NCBI GenBank assembly: GCA_947632045.1
Contig: CANRNQ010000002.1
Span: 93,769 to 157,768, forward strand
Direction of reading: 5' to 3'
DNA: 64,000 bases
From: an uncultured Clostridia bacterium
Lineage (GTDB): Bacteria; Bacillota; Clostridia; Oscillospirales; Acutalibacteraceae
Below, in pieces: positions 36,184 to 45,302 of this stretch. Position 1 is the stretch's first letter. Each line of letters opens with the position of its first letter. The translations under genes were made by a program, and so were the position numbers. The notes below the pieces were generated by a model, which had not been told where the DNA came from, searched no databases, and saw only the letters and a program-made list of their open reading frames with translations.

Positions 36184-36531
36184 TCAGCGTATTTGCTCTT
36201 TAACCTTTGCAGCCTTACCGACTCTGTCGCGGAGATAATAAAGCTTGCTCCTGCGAACCTTACCGTGTCTTATCACCTGAACGTCCTTTACGTTTGGTGA
36301 ATGGATCGGGAACACCCTCTCAACGCCTACGCCGTATGATACTCTCCTTACGGTGAAGGTCTCGGCAACGCCGCTGCCCTTTTTGGCGATAACGGTGCCC
36401 TCAAACATCTGGATTCTTTCTCTTTCGCCCTCGCGAATGTTGACGCTGATTTTAACAGTGTCGCCGATTTCAAACTGCGGCAGCTCGCTCTTCATCGAGT
36501 CCGCCGCGATTTTTTTCAGTGCTTCTGACAT
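36184..36531 (-). CDS. rplS: 50S ribosomal protein L19
   Basis: 115 aa from [18 protein letters not shown] with AGGAGG upstream; an earlier in-frame codon is rejected. Core motifs [33 protein letters not shown] and [17 protein letters not shown]... are those of L19 at the 30S-50S bridge. Monocistronic between its own promoter and terminator. Confidence 0.97.
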   Translation of the reverse strand: MSEALKKIAADSMKSELPQFEIGDTVKISVNIREGERERIQMFEGTVIAKKGSGVAETFTVRRVSYGVGVERVFPIHSPNVKDVQVIRHGKVRRSKLYYLRDRVGKAAKVKEQIR

Positions 36532-36539
36532 AGTATTTT

Positions 36540-36650
36540 TCCTCCTGTTTTTAAGACATTCTTGCATATGCAGAGGACTGTCCGTTTCAATATCTCGATC
36601 AAAGATCGGGCTGTTGAATCCCGTTGAAGCAGGTAACGGATTTCACAAGC
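36540..36650 (-). promoter_or_regulatory. Structured 5' leader of rplS, possible L19 leader RNA
   Basis: About 115 nt of transcribed leader with two visible hairpins on the minus strand: ATCCGTT...AACGGGAT and CGATC-TTT-GATCG. Firmicutes often carry an L19 autoregulatory leader in this position; assignment rests on location plus these hairpins, not on a motif match. Confidence 0.45.
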
Positions 36651-36656
36651 TAAATT

Positions 36657-36685
36657 ATTATAGCACATTGCCATTCCCAAATCAA
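36657..36685 (-). promoter_or_regulatory. Promoter of rplS
   Basis: -35 TTGATT (36680-36685), 17-nt spacer, -10 TATAAT (36657-36662), minus strand, just past the stop of the upstream RluD-type gene. Confidence 0.75.
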
Positions 36686-36688
36686 GCT

Positions 36689-37615
36689 TTATTTTTCCTT
36701 TTTTTCCAAAAAGGATATAAAATTTTGAAAATAGTCGGGCAGCGGGCTCGAAAATTCGAGATACTCGCCGCTCGTCGGGTGGATAAATCCGATTTTATAG
36801 GCGTGCAGGCACTGCCCGCTCAGATAGCGCGCGTTATCCTGCCGCACCCCGCCGTACACCCCGTCGCCCGCCACCGGGTGGCCGATATATGACATATGCA
36901 CCCTTATTTGATGCGTCCTTCCGGTTTCGAGCCTGCACACTATGTGAGTATACCCCGCGTATTCCCGCCTGACAAAGTAATGCGTCACCGCGTTTTTAGA
37001 GCCCTTGTCGGTAACCGTCATTCTCTTTCTGTCGACGCTGTGCCTGCCTATCGGCGCGTCTACCGTACCGTCCGATTTTATCCTGCCGCACACTATCGCC
37101 TGATATTCGCGCGTAAACGAGTGCTCCTTGATCTGTAGGGCAAGACTGCGGTGAGATAAATCATTCTTCGCGACTATCAAAAGCCCGCTCGTGTCCTTGT
37201 CTATTCTGTGAACTATGCCGGGGCGCAGCTTGCCGTTTATGCCCGAAAGCGAGTCGCCGCAATGATACAAAAGCGCGTTGACAAGCGTTCCGCTGTAATT
37301 GCCCGCCGCCGGGTGCACCACCATTCCCTTGGGCTTGTTTACCACTATGAGGTCGTCGTCCTCATATAATATGTCAAGCGGTATATTCTCGGGCACGGCT
37401 TCTATATTCACCGGGTCGGGTATCTTAAGCTCTACCCTGTCGCCGGGCCTCAGCTTATAATTTTTGGCTGCCGCCGCCTTGTTTACCAAGACCTCTCCGC
37501 CCTCGATAAGCTTTGCGATAAAGCTTCGGGTTTGATCCTCGATTTTTTCGGCGAGCAGCTTATCAAGGCGCTTTCCCGAGTCCTCGCTCGCTATAACAAA
37601 TTCATACTCAGTCAT
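36689..37615 (-). CDS. RluA-family pseudouridine synthase (RluD/YlyB type)
   Basis: 308 aa with an N-terminal S4 domain (GKRLDKLLAEKIEDQTRSFIAKLI) and catalytic VHRIDKDTSGLLIVAKN (Asp), plus LETGRTHQIRVHMSYIGHPVAGD. The lspA neighbour (8-nt overlap) is the normal setting of Bacillus ylyB, so 23S rRNA pseudouridylation is the likely role. Distinct from the paralogue at 9148. Confidence 0.94.
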   Translation of the reverse strand: MTEYEFVIASEDSGKRLDKLLAEKIEDQTRSFIAKLIEGGEVLVNKAAAAKNYKLRPGDRVELKIPDPVNIEAVPENIPLDILYEDDDLIVVNKPKGMVVHPAAGNYSGTLVNALLYHCGDSLSGINGKLRPGIVHRIDKDTSGLLIVAKNDLSHRSLALQIKEHSFTREYQAIVCGRIKSDGTVDAPIGRHSVDRKRMTVTDKGSKNAVTHYFVRREYAGYTHIVCRLETGRTHQIRVHMSYIGHPVAGDGVYGGVRQDNARYLSGQCLHAYKIGFIHPTSGEYLEFSSPLPDYFQNFISFLEKKEK

Positions 37616-38093
37616 CTTTCTTTATCCTTTTTCCGTCGCTTTTGAGAAAATCGGTATAAAAGAACAGATATATAAGAAACACTATAACGCCCGCCGTCAC
37701 GCAGTAATCGGCGAAGTTGCACACGGGCGGAAAAAACGAGAGCTTGATATAATCGACGACAAAGCCGTATAATATCCTGTCTATCATATTCCCGACCCCG
37801 CCGCCTATGAGCAGAGCCGCAGCGACATAAAAGGTCATATGCTGAGGCTTAAGCCGAAAAATCGCTATAAGAAGCGCAATTATAACGGCGCTTGTAAGCG
37901 TTATGAATATCCACCTCTGGTTTGAAAGCAGACCGAAGGCCATTCCACGGTTTTCGACATAGCTAAAGTCGAGCAGGCCGTCGATGACCGTGATTTTCTC
38001 TATCGGCTTGAGCATCCCTATCGCGAGGAGCTTAAATATCTGGTCAAGGATTATCACCGCGACCGAAATTATTATAGTCAAAGCTTTTTTCAT
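37608..38093 (-). CDS. lspA: Lipoprotein signal peptidase
   Basis: 161 aa from MKKALTIIISVAVIILDQIFK (GGAGAAC upstream; nine extra in-frame codons rejected). Four membrane segments and the two aspartates of the aspartyl protease site: GGGVGNMIDRI and VCNFADYCVT; also VENRGMAFG. Processes prolipoproteins after lipid attachment. ileS, which lies nearby in Bacillus, is absent here. Confidence 0.95.
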   Translation of the reverse strand: MKKALTIIISVAVIILDQIFKLLAIGMLKPIEKITVIDGLLDFSYVENRGMAFGLLSNQRWIFITLTSAVIIALLIAIFRLKPQHMTFYVAAALLIGGGVGNMIDRILYGFVVDYIKLSFFPPVCNFADYCVTAGVIVFLIYLFFYTDFLKSDGKRIKKDD

Positions 38094-38107
38094 AATGTTC
38101 TCCAAAA

Positions 38108-38146
38108 TATAAAAATACAAAGCGGCGCATCGGACGACACGCCGCT
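38108..38146 (-). terminator. Terminator after divIVA
   Basis: 7-bp stem AGCGGCG / CGCCGCT with a 12-nt loop, followed on the minus strand by TTGTATTTTTATATTTT; it lies between divIVA and lspA and ends the mutS-to-divIVA string. Confidence 0.65.
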
Positions 38147-38189
38147 AAAATTTGAAGCGGGCTTATGCTTAAAGCGCCGCCTTATGTAT

Positions 38190-38861
38190 TTATTCCTCGC
38201 CCGCTGTGCTCACGGCCTCTTCGGCAGCCTTTTGAACCGCGTCGGTCGAAAACTCTGTCGTTATATCGACAACGTCCTTTTCCTGCGGGGCCGTTTCCTT
38301 TGTGACCTCGCTCACGGTCTGCTCGACCCCGGCCTGAGCCACGGGAGCGTAAGCCGCTTTATCGTCGGCGGGATATTTCTCGTCGAGCTCGGCCTTCTTT
38401 TTATTCATATCGTCGACGGTGGGAAACTCATCGATAAGCGCGAGGTGATTTTTGTATATTTCAAGAAGCTGCTCTCTCAAAACGACAGCGTCGGCTTGAA
38501 GCTTGAGATAGCTGTTTTTTTGCTCGACAACCGATGAATTTGCCTGAACGATTATATCCTGAGCCTGCATTTTCGCCTTGTTTATGATTTCCTGCGACTG
38601 CGCCTCAGCGTCCTTTTTTGCCGATTCTATGACCTTCTGCGCGTTGATAAGCGCGCCCTTTATATTTTCCTCGTCGCGGCGGTAATCCTCTATCCTCTTT
38701 GCGAGGATATCAAGCTTTTTAACAAGCTCGATTTTGTCCTTCTTGTTTTGCTCAAGCGTCGCAACCACGTCGTCGATAAAGTTCTCAACGTCCTCCGGGC
38801 GGTATCCGCCGAGGTTCGCTCTTCTAAAGCTGATGTTTTTTACCTCGTCAATCGTAAGCAT
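38190..38861 (-). CDS. divIVA: DivIVA-domain cell division/polarity protein
   Basis: 223 aa. The N-terminal MLTIDEVKNISFRRANLGGYRPEDVENFIDDV is the membrane-curvature-binding DivIVA domain (Phe and Arg in FRRA, GYRPEDV); a long coiled coil covers about residues 30-140; the acidic tail after residue 160 is low-complexity. Last gene of the ylmE-sepF-ylmH-divIVA division cluster. Confidence 0.93.
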   Translation of the reverse strand: MLTIDEVKNISFRRANLGGYRPEDVENFIDDVVATLEQNKKDKIELVKKLDILAKRIEDYRRDEENIKGALINAQKVIESAKKDAEAQSQEIINKAKMQAQDIIVQANSSVVEQKNSYLKLQADAVVLREQLLEIYKNHLALIDEFPTVDDMNKKKAELDEKYPADDKAAYAPVAQAGVEQTVSEVTKETAPQEKDVVDITTEFSTDAVQKAAEEAVSTAGEE

Positions 38862-38872
38862 GGGAATCTCTC

Positions 38873-39619
38873 CTATCTGTATTTTTTTATGATGATTTTC
38901 TTTTTGCCCTTTTTGCTCTCGCCCGCAAGGCCTTCAAGCACAAACCTGCCCTTGCCCTTAAAGACGATGGAATCGCCCTCTTTTAGGGTGAACGAGGGAG
39001 AAAGCTTTTCTGAATGGTTCACTGAAACGAGTCCCGATTTTATGGCTTGGGCGCTTTTTTCGCGGCTTAAATTTAATGCGGCCGAAACCAAATTGTCAAC
39101 GCGCAGCGACGACACGGTACAATTGAGATAAACGAAGTCGTCTTTAAATTTCAAGCCGGATATGTCGGAATACACAGGCTCTACACCGACGCGCCCCACC
39201 TTGTAAAGCTGTGAAAGCACATAGTCTGAAATATCTGATTTTAAAAATATATACGCCTCGCCCTCGGCGGTCAAAATGTCGCCGACGCAGTCCCTCTTTA
39301 TGCCGAGCCCCATAAGCGAGCCGAGGAAATCGCGGTGTCCGAGCTTAAATCGGGCGGGGTAGGAAATTTTGACCGTCTTTATCGGAAAGCGCTCTACCTG
39401 CGGCGAAATAAAATCGGGAAAAAGCCCGACCATGACCCTTTCGCAGCCCTCTGCGCCGCCCCAGAGCAAGTAATCATAGAAGACCTCGGAGCGTATGCGC
39501 TCAAGCGCCGTTTGCGTTTCCTCCTCGTTTAAAAAGCCCACAAACACGGGCTTGCTTCTTGTGCGGCACAGGCGTATCGCGTCCTTGACCTTTATCAAAG
39601 CCGAATCAGACTGATCCAT
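38873..39619 (-). CDS. ylmH: YlmH family RNA-binding (S4) protein
   Basis: 248 aa. Alpha/beta N-terminal region (TRSKPVFVGFLNEEE...GLFPDF), central IKRDCVGDILTAEGEAYIFLK block, and a C-terminal S4 domain (SSLRVDNLVSAALNLSREKSAQAIKSGLVSVN...). Recent work links YlmH/RqcP-type S4 proteins to ribosome-associated quality control; role here inferred. Start overlaps the sepF stop by one base. Confidence 0.93.
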   Translation of the reverse strand: MDQSDSALIKVKDAIRLCRTRSKPVFVGFLNEEETQTALERIRSEVFYDYLLWGGAEGCERVMVGLFPDFISPQVERFPIKTVKISYPARFKLGHRDFLGSLMGLGIKRDCVGDILTAEGEAYIFLKSDISDYVLSQLYKVGRVGVEPVYSDISGLKFKDDFVYLNCTVSSLRVDNLVSAALNLSREKSAQAIKSGLVSVNHSEKLSPSFTLKEGDSIVFKGKGRFVLEGLAGESKKGKKKIIIKKYR

Positions 39620-40170
39620 TAAAAGTAAAGCCCGTTGTTTTCAAGCTCGTCAAGCAGATCGTCGCCCGTAAGATCGACGTTGTTCGGAATTATCAGATAT
39701 GTGCTTGTGGCGATTCTCTTTACCGAGCCGTTGTTCGCATATGCGCAGCCGCTGAGGAAGTCGAGTATTCTCCTTGAAACGTCTCGGTTCGTGTTTTCAA
39801 GATTTAAAACGACCGTGTGAGATTTGATGAGCTCGTCCGCTATCGCCTTGGTTTCCGTGCCGAAGGTTTCGGGCTTAAACAGCACGACCTGAAGCTTTGC
39901 CGTCGCGCTGATGTTTACGACCTTATTCGCCTTTGTGTCGCTCGATGATGAGGACGAATATGAGGAATATGCCGATGAAAACGACGAAGCGCCCGAGGAA
40001 TACGAGCTGCCCGAGCGACCGGAGTAGCCGCCCTTAGACGAATAGCTGTCGGCATAGTCGTCGCCCTCGTCATCGTCGTAGGACGAGCTGTAATCATCGT
40101 CGTCATAATCGTTATAATCGTCCTCGGGTACGTCCCACATACGCTTAAATTTATCTACCAAACCTGCCAT
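39619..40170 (-). CDS. sepF: Cell division protein SepF
   Basis: 183 aa. The N-terminal amphipathic membrane helix MAGLVDKFKRMW is followed by an 80-residue linker of Asp, Tyr and Ser repeats (YNDYDDDDYSSSYDDDEGDD, SYSSYSSSSSS), then the SepF domain (VVLFKPETFGTETKAIADELIKSHTVVLNLEN..RRILDFLSGCAYANNG). Tethers and arranges FtsZ. The Ser-rich linker is longer than in Bacillus. Confidence 0.95.
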   Translation of the reverse strand: MAGLVDKFKRMWDVPEDDYNDYDDDDYSSSYDDDEGDDYADSYSSKGGYSGRSGSSYSSGASSFSSAYSSYSSSSSSDTKANKVVNISATAKLQVVLFKPETFGTETKAIADELIKSHTVVLNLENTNRDVSRRILDFLSGCAYANNGSVKRIATSTYLIIPNNVDLTGDDLLDELENNGLYF

Positions 40171-40184
40171 TTTATTTTCCTCCG

Positions 40185-40919
40185 TTATAAATATATTCTC
40201 GGTCCAAACAGCGCCGAGCCCACTCTAACCATATTAGCGCCTTCCAAAATTGCCTCCCGATAATCGGCAGACATTCCCATTGACAATAACTCCATATTAA
40301 CATTATCCATTTTTTTGCCCTTAATGTCAATAAATAGTTTGTTCATCCTCGAAAAATATTTACATATATCTAATTTTTTATCGCAAATCGGAGGAATTGT
40401 CATCAAACCTTTCACAAAAACATTGCCGAGCTGCGATATTTCAAACAAAAGCTCCTCAAGAGCTTCGGGCGCAACCCCCGATTTGCTCTCCTCGTCGCCT
40501 ATATTCACCTCGACCAGAATATCCGCATGGGTGTTTTTTATCTCGCTTTGGCGCGATATCTCCCTTGCGAGCTTTATGCTGTCCACCGACTGGATAAGCT
40601 TCACCTTGCCCACTATCTGCCTGATTTTGTTGCTTTGCAGGTGGCCTATGAAGTGCAGCTCGGCGTTATCGAGGTCATAGCTTTCATATTTTGCCAAAAG
40701 CTCCTGCACCCTGTTTTCGCCTATATATTTAAGTCCGCAGGATATCGCGTGGTTGATATAAGCGGGCTGCACGGTCTTTGTGGCGGCGAGAAATATAATA
40801 TCCTCCCTTGCTTTTCCCGCCTTAATTGCCGCGTTCGCTATATTCTCCTCTATTGTTTTATAATTGTACTCAATATCTCTTAGTCTGCTTTCATCAAGCT
40901 CTGACGTTTTTTCCGTCAT
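40185..40919 (-). CDS. YggS/PLPBP-family pyridoxal phosphate homeostasis protein
   Basis: 244 aa; equivalent of Bacillus ylmE. PLP lysine in IFLAATKTVQP, plus GENRVQELLAKYE, HFIGHLQSNK and the C-terminal LSMGMSADYREAILEGANMVRVGSALFG signature. Non-catalytic PLP carrier. GGAGGGG lies 10 nt before the ATG, inside the HlyD-like gene, which it overlaps by 26 nt. Confidence 0.95.
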   Translation of the reverse strand: MTEKTSELDESRLRDIEYNYKTIEENIANAAIKAGKAREDIIFLAATKTVQPAYINHAISCGLKYIGENRVQELLAKYESYDLDNAELHFIGHLQSNKIRQIVGKVKLIQSVDSIKLAREISRQSEIKNTHADILVEVNIGDEESKSGVAPEALEELLFEISQLGNVFVKGLMTIPPICDKKLDICKYFSRMNKLFIDIKGKKMDNVNMELLSMGMSADYREAILEGANMVRVGSALFGPRIYL

Positions 40920-42195
40920 ATAAATCAGTCCCCTCCGTTACAACTCTGTCGTATAATTCAACCGTTTCGCCGTTAAACAGCTCGTCCTCATCGGGCGACT
41001 GCTTGCAGATTATATAGTCCTCGCCGGAATAGGCTATTGCCACCTCTTTAAATTCGAGCACGTTGCCGCTCACGACATAAACGCCCTGAACCTTTTTCTT
41101 TTCCTCTTTCTCCTTACCGCCGCTGTCGGTCACGGTTTTGGTCACATAATCCTGATGAAGCGCCGACTTGCTGATTTTAAGTCCCTCGTAGGATTGAATG
41201 TCAATCCTGAGATCCTCTCGGCGCAGAGAGGACAAAACCGGACTCATATAATTGCATTGCAGCACAAGCGCGCCCTTGTCGGTCTTACTTTTCTGGTTCA
41301 TCGCCGCTATCTGCACTGGCAGGCTCTGCGCGGCGGCATAAGGCATATTAACCTTTATGTCGGAGGAGTCGAGATTGCGGTTTATCGCGAGGCTTTCGTT
41401 CGCTTCTATCGGGCACACCATATACCAGTTAAGATTGCTTATGACCTTGCCTATGACGCTTTCGTCGATTTTGTCGGGCTTTTTCTTCATGTCGCCGTTC
41501 ATTTGGTCGAGGTCGACGTCCTCTATGCTTTTGTAGTTAAACTTTTTCTCGTAGCCGTCGAGCGAGGTCGTAAAATACCCCGAAACGGGCGAGCGTATCT
41601 CGGCTATGGCTTCGCCGGTGATACCCTTTAAGCGGTTATACTCCTTTTGGAGCTGCTGTATTTTCGAGGAATAGTCCTTGACCTCGCCTATTATCAGCTT
41701 GCTCTCGTTGAGGGCGTATATTAAGTTGTCCTCGTCGTGCTCAAGGCTCAACAAATCGCCGCTCACAACGCCCTTGTTGATGTTGATTATATTTGCGTTT
41801 ATTTGGTTTCTCACGCTGTCAAGCCCCGCCGTATCTCTCTTTGCCGAGCGGCCGAGCTTTTCAAATATGGCTATCTCCTCCTGAAGCTTATCCATCAGCT
41901 TGTGGTTGCTCGCGTCCTGCTCGCTGGCGTAGATCTTTGCGATAAGTCCACCCTCCGAGACCTTTCTGTTGCCGTCGTATTCATAGGCCACAACGCCCGA
42001 GGTGTTGTTTTTTATCAGAGTTTCGTTTCTCACTATATACCCGCTTGTGTTTATGGAATCCGCCACCGTCGCTATAGACGCGGTTTCGGTCTTGACGACC
42101 GAAAAATTCGCGCCGTAGATCAGGTATATCGCATAGAGAAATAAAAAGGCGCACAGCAAAAATATGCCTACTTTTTTTATTGAAATTTTTTCCAA
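40894..42195 (-). CDS. HlyD-like single-span membrane protein of the division cluster
   Basis: 433 aa. One N-terminal membrane helix (GIFLLCAFLFLYAIYLIYG), a coiled-coil stretch (about residues 95-190), and two lipoyl/beta-barrel-type halves (ADSINTSGYIVRNETLIKNNTSGVV; AEIRSPVSGYFTTSLDGYE) as in HlyD/RND adaptor proteins. The transporter such adaptors serve is not adjacent. TTG start directly after the miaA stop with AGGGTG upstream. Its fixed place beside ylmE and sepF suggests an envelope or division role rather than drug export (inference). Confidence 0.75.
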   Translation of the reverse strand: MEKISIKKVGIFLLCAFLFLYAIYLIYGANFSVVKTETASIATVADSINTSGYIVRNETLIKNNTSGVVAYEYDGNRKVSEGGLIAKIYASEQDASNHKLMDKLQEEIAIFEKLGRSAKRDTAGLDSVRNQINANIININKGVVSGDLLSLEHDEDNLIYALNESKLIIGEVKDYSSKIQQLQKEYNRLKGITGEAIAEIRSPVSGYFTTSLDGYEKKFNYKSIEDVDLDQMNGDMKKKPDKIDESVIGKVISNLNWYMVCPIEANESLAINRNLDSSDIKVNMPYAAAQSLPVQIAAMNQKSKTDKGALVLQCNYMSPVLSSLRREDLRIDIQSYEGLKISKSALHQDYVTKTVTDSGGKEKEEKKKVQGVYVVSGNVLEFKEVAIAYSGEDYIICKQSPDEDELFNGETVELYDRVVTEGTDLYDGKNVRA

Positions 42196-43170
42196 CTATT
42201 TCACCCTATTCGTTTGATCGATCAATATGCCCGAGGCTTCAACTATGCCGCAGGCTGATTTTATAAGCTCGTCGGTCGACATAAGGTCGATTTCGAGCCA
42301 GTTTATATCTTCATCTCGCCTAAACCATGTCAGCTGCCGCTTTGCATAGCGGCGCGTTTCGGTTTTAAGCGCCTTTATCGCCTCTTCAAGGCTTATCTCG
42401 CCGTTTAGATACGGAGAAAGCTCCTTATAGCCTATGGCCATTTTCGCGGTCTTGCCGAGATTTAAAGCGATTATCCTTTTCGTTTCTTCTATAAGCCCGT
42501 TTTGAAGCATTGCGTCCACACGACTGTTTATGCGCTCGTATAAATAATTGCGGTCATAAGCCCTGAGCCCTATCTTCACACAGCGGTAGGGCGGCTCGCT
42601 CATGCGCGACCTTTTTAAGCTCTCGGTCATGGTAACGCCCGTCGTCTTGTAAATCTCTATCGCCCTTATTATTCTTTTCACATTTTTCTGCCCGCTCAGC
42701 CTGTCGCGGCTTTCGGGGTCAAACTCGCCGAGCAGCTCAAGCAGGCTGTCGGCTCCCCGCTCGCTCGCGATATTTAAAAGCTCCGCTCTCAGGGCTTCGT
42801 CCGATGACGACTGCGAAAACTCGATATTATCGAGCAGCGAGGACACATAAAGCCCCGTGCCGCCGACTACAATCGGCAGCCTCCCCCTTAAGCTTATATC
42901 GGCTATTTTCTTTCGCGCAAGCTCGACGTATTCCGCGACCGAAAAGGGCTTGTCGGGCATAAGGAAATCTATAAGATGGTGCGGCGTCCCCTGCATTTCA
43001 GCCTTAGTGGGCTTTGCGGTCGCTATGTCCATATATTTATATATCTGCATCGAGTCCGCCGAGATGACCTCGCCGCCGTATCTTTTCGCAAGCGCGACCC
43101 CGAGTCCGGTTTTTCCCGAGGCAGTCGGGCCGACGACCGCTATAAGGGGTATTTTTTCTGTGCTGTTCAA
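42196..43170 (-). CDS. miaA: tRNA dimethylallyltransferase
   Basis: About 324 aa. Adds the isopentenyl group to A37 of tRNAs reading UNN codons. P-loop VVGPTASGKTGL, SADSMQIYK, the PHHLIDFLMPD motif and VGGTGLYVSSLL are conserved. The frame opens at a TTG at 43200 overlapping mutL, but AGGGTG is well spaced for the TTG at 43170 just after the mutL stop, giving the usual length. MiaB at 48504 performs the next step on the same base. Confidence 0.94.
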   Translation of the reverse strand: MNSTEKIPLIAVVGPTASGKTGLGVALAKRYGGEVISADSMQIYKYMDIATAKPTKAEMQGTPHHLIDFLMPDKPFSVAEYVELARKKIADISLRGRLPIVVGGTGLYVSSLLDNIEFSQSSSDEALRAELLNIASERGADSLLELLGEFDPESRDRLSGQKNVKRIIRAIEIYKTTGVTMTESLKRSRMSEPPYRCVKIGLRAYDRNYLYERINSRVDAMLQNGLIEETKRIIALNLGKTAKMAIGYKELSPYLNGEISLEEAIKALKTETRRYAKRQLTWFRRDEDINWLEIDLMSTDELIKSACGIVEASGILIDQTNRVK

Positions 43171-43174
43171 TATA

Positions 43175-45286
43175 TTACACCCTGCCAAACATTTTTTCAA
43201 ATTCTCTTTTCTTTATAACCGTGCTCACCGGTCGTCCGTGGGGGCAGTAGCGTATTCTTTCGTCGGCTTCTATTATCCTTAAAAGCTCCTCAAGCTCCTC
43301 GGGAGTGTTCAGGTTACCGCCCTTTATTGCGGCTTTGCAGGCCGCGTTGTGATATGCCCAATCCATTTTTTCGCTCTCTATCCGCCTTTTGTTTTCGAGA
43401 AGATAGCCCGCCATCTCCTCGACGGTGGATCTGATATCCTCGATTTTTAAATACTGCGGATAGGCTCTAACCAGTATGGTAGACGCGCCGAAGTCCTCTA
43501 TTTCAAAGCCGAGCCTTGAAAAGGCCTCGATATTATTCAGCGCCGCGTCGTACTCGTCCGCGCTGAGCAGCACGCTCTCGGGCTCTAAGAGAGCCTGTGA
43601 ATAGGCTCTGCCCTTTTCCGCCTTGAGCCTCTCATAGATAATGCGCTCGTGAGCCGCGTGCTTGTCTATAAAGTGCAGCTCATCATCGCCCCTTTGGGCG
43701 ATTATATAGGTGTTAAACGCCTCGCCTATGTATTTAAGCGAGGGCCTTTGAAGCTTAGAAATCAAGTCGCCGTCCTCTTTTGGCCCCTTGCTTTGCTGCG
43801 GGCTTTGCAAGCTCTGTTCATAAGGCTGCTCGGTTTTAAGCTCTGAGCGCTGCTCTTTTTCGTTGTTTGATGCAGTCGGGGCCTTTTCCTGCTCGACCTC
43901 GTCGCTCGGCTTTTTTTCAGGCTCGGCCGCGATTTTGTTGAGCATGGCAAAATACGCGTTTATCTGCCCTTTCTCAGCGAGCGGGTCGTGAAGCCTCAAG
44001 GGCTCAAAGGGCGATATTGGAAAACGCGGAGGCCTCGGCATTGGCGGTAAGGCGGCGTTTTCCGGCCTTTTTAAATTTTCTGAGTTTTTTAAATTTTCCG
44101 AGCTTTTTAAATTTTCCGAGCTTTTTAAATTTTCCGAGCCTCCCTCGTTCGGCTCCTTTTCCCTTTTGCCGCTCTCATGCTCGTTTTTCATCTCAAAAAG
44201 CCTTGCGCTGTCAAAGCTAAACGGCGTTTTTTGACCCGTCGCGTTGTAGACGTTCCTTCCGTTATGGTCTGCCCCGAAGTTCGCCATCTTTTCCCTGTGA
44301 TTTTCAAAAAGCGCCGACTTGACCCCGTGATAGACCGCATCGAACACCGGCCGCTCGTTTATAAATCTTATCTCGGTTTTCGCCGGGTGCACGTTTACGT
44401 CCACGCCGTCAAAGGAGAGGGAGATGTGCAGCACGCAGGCGGGAAATTCCCCGACCATAACCATGCCCTTGCAGGCCTCTTCAAGAGCGACCATAGCCGT
44501 TCGGCACCTGACGTATCTGTTGTTTATAAAGAAATTTTGCATATTTTTGTTCGCCCTTGCGTTATAGGGGCGGGTGACATATCCCTTGACGGTGACCTCG
44601 TTTAAGGTATAATCGACGGGGATAAGCCCCTTTGCAAATTCTCTGCCGTACACCGCGTATATGGCCGACAGCAGCTTGCCGTCGCCGGTGGTTTTTAGCG
44701 CCTGTCTGCCGTCCTTGATATAGGTGAACGCTATTTCGGGGTGCGACAGCGCCATTTTTTCCATAACCGCCGTGACCGCGTTGCCCTCGGATATATCCTT
44801 TTTCAAAAACTTCATTCTCGCGGGCACGTTATAAAAAATATCCCTGACTATTATCGTGGTTCCCCTCGGGCAGCCGGCGCTGTCGAGCTCGAGCTCTTCG
44901 CCGCCGTTTATAACATAGCGGTTTCCTATGCTTTCGTTGTCGCTGAGGGTCAAAAGCTCGACCTTGGCGACGGCTCCGATGGAGGCGAGGGCCTCGCCCC
45001 TAAAGCCGAGGGTAGCTATTGAGCTGAGGTCACATTCGTCTTTTACCTTGCTCGTCGCGTGGCGGATAAACGCCTTTTTAATATCCTCGCGCATTATGCC
45101 GCAGCCGTTGTCGCTCACCCTTATATACGACACTCCGCCGCGCTTTATTTCGACGCTTATCGCGCTTGAGTGCGCGTCTATTGAATTTTCAACGAGCTCC
45201 TTTATGACCGAGGCCGGTCGCTCAACCACCTCTCCGGCGGCGATAAGCTCAGCCATGTGCCGGTCGAGCACGTTTATTCTGCCCAC
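43175..45286 (-). CDS. mutL: DNA mismatch repair protein MutL
   Basis: 703 aa. GHKL ATPase motifs ELVENSIDAHSS, DNGCGI and GFRGEALASIGAVAKVEL; a Pro/Ser/Lys-rich linker (about residues 340-510) with a tandem SENLKS repeat; and the C-terminal endonuclease domain with FIDKHAAHERIIYE (DxHA(x)2E(x)4E metal site, Gln replaced by Lys) and CPHGRP, so a nicking MutL as in most bacteria lacking MutH. Follows mutS by 16 nt. Confidence 0.96.
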   Translation of the reverse strand: MGRINVLDRHMAELIAAGEVVERPASVIKELVENSIDAHSSAISVEIKRGGVSYIRVSDNGCGIMREDIKKAFIRHATSKVKDECDLSSIATLGFRGEALASIGAVAKVELLTLSDNESIGNRYVINGGEELELDSAGCPRGTTIIVRDIFYNVPARMKFLKKDISEGNAVTAVMEKMALSHPEIAFTYIKDGRQALKTTGDGKLLSAIYAVYGREFAKGLIPVDYTLNEVTVKGYVTRPYNARANKNMQNFFINNRYVRCRTAMVALEEACKGMVMVGEFPACVLHISLSFDGVDVNVHPAKTEIRFINERPVFDAVYHGVKSALFENHREKMANFGADHNGRNVYNATGQKTPFSFDSARLFEMKNEHESGKREKEPNEGGSENLKSSENLKSSENLKNSENLKRPENAALPPMPRPPRFPISPFEPLRLHDPLAEKGQINAYFAMLNKIAAEPEKKPSDEVEQEKAPTASNNEKEQRSELKTEQPYEQSLQSPQQSKGPKEDGDLISKLQRPSLKYIGEAFNTYIIAQRGDDELHFIDKHAAHERIIYERLKAEKGRAYSQALLEPESVLLSADEYDAALNNIEAFSRLGFEIEDFGASTILVRAYPQYLKIEDIRSTVEEMAGYLLENKRRIESEKMDWAYHNAACKAAIKGGNLNTPEELEELLRIIEADERIRYCPHGRPVSTVIKKREFEKMFGRV
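44068..44139 (-). repeat. 18-bp tandem repeat (four units) within mutL
   Basis: Units at 44068-44085, 44086-44103, 44104-44121 and 44122-44139, differing at two to three positions (coding SENLKS/SENLKS/SENLKN/SENLKR). Poly-T/A-rich, in frame, in the flexible linker of MutL. Confidence 0.93.
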
Positions 45287-45302
45287 GCGGACTCACCTCC
45301 CG

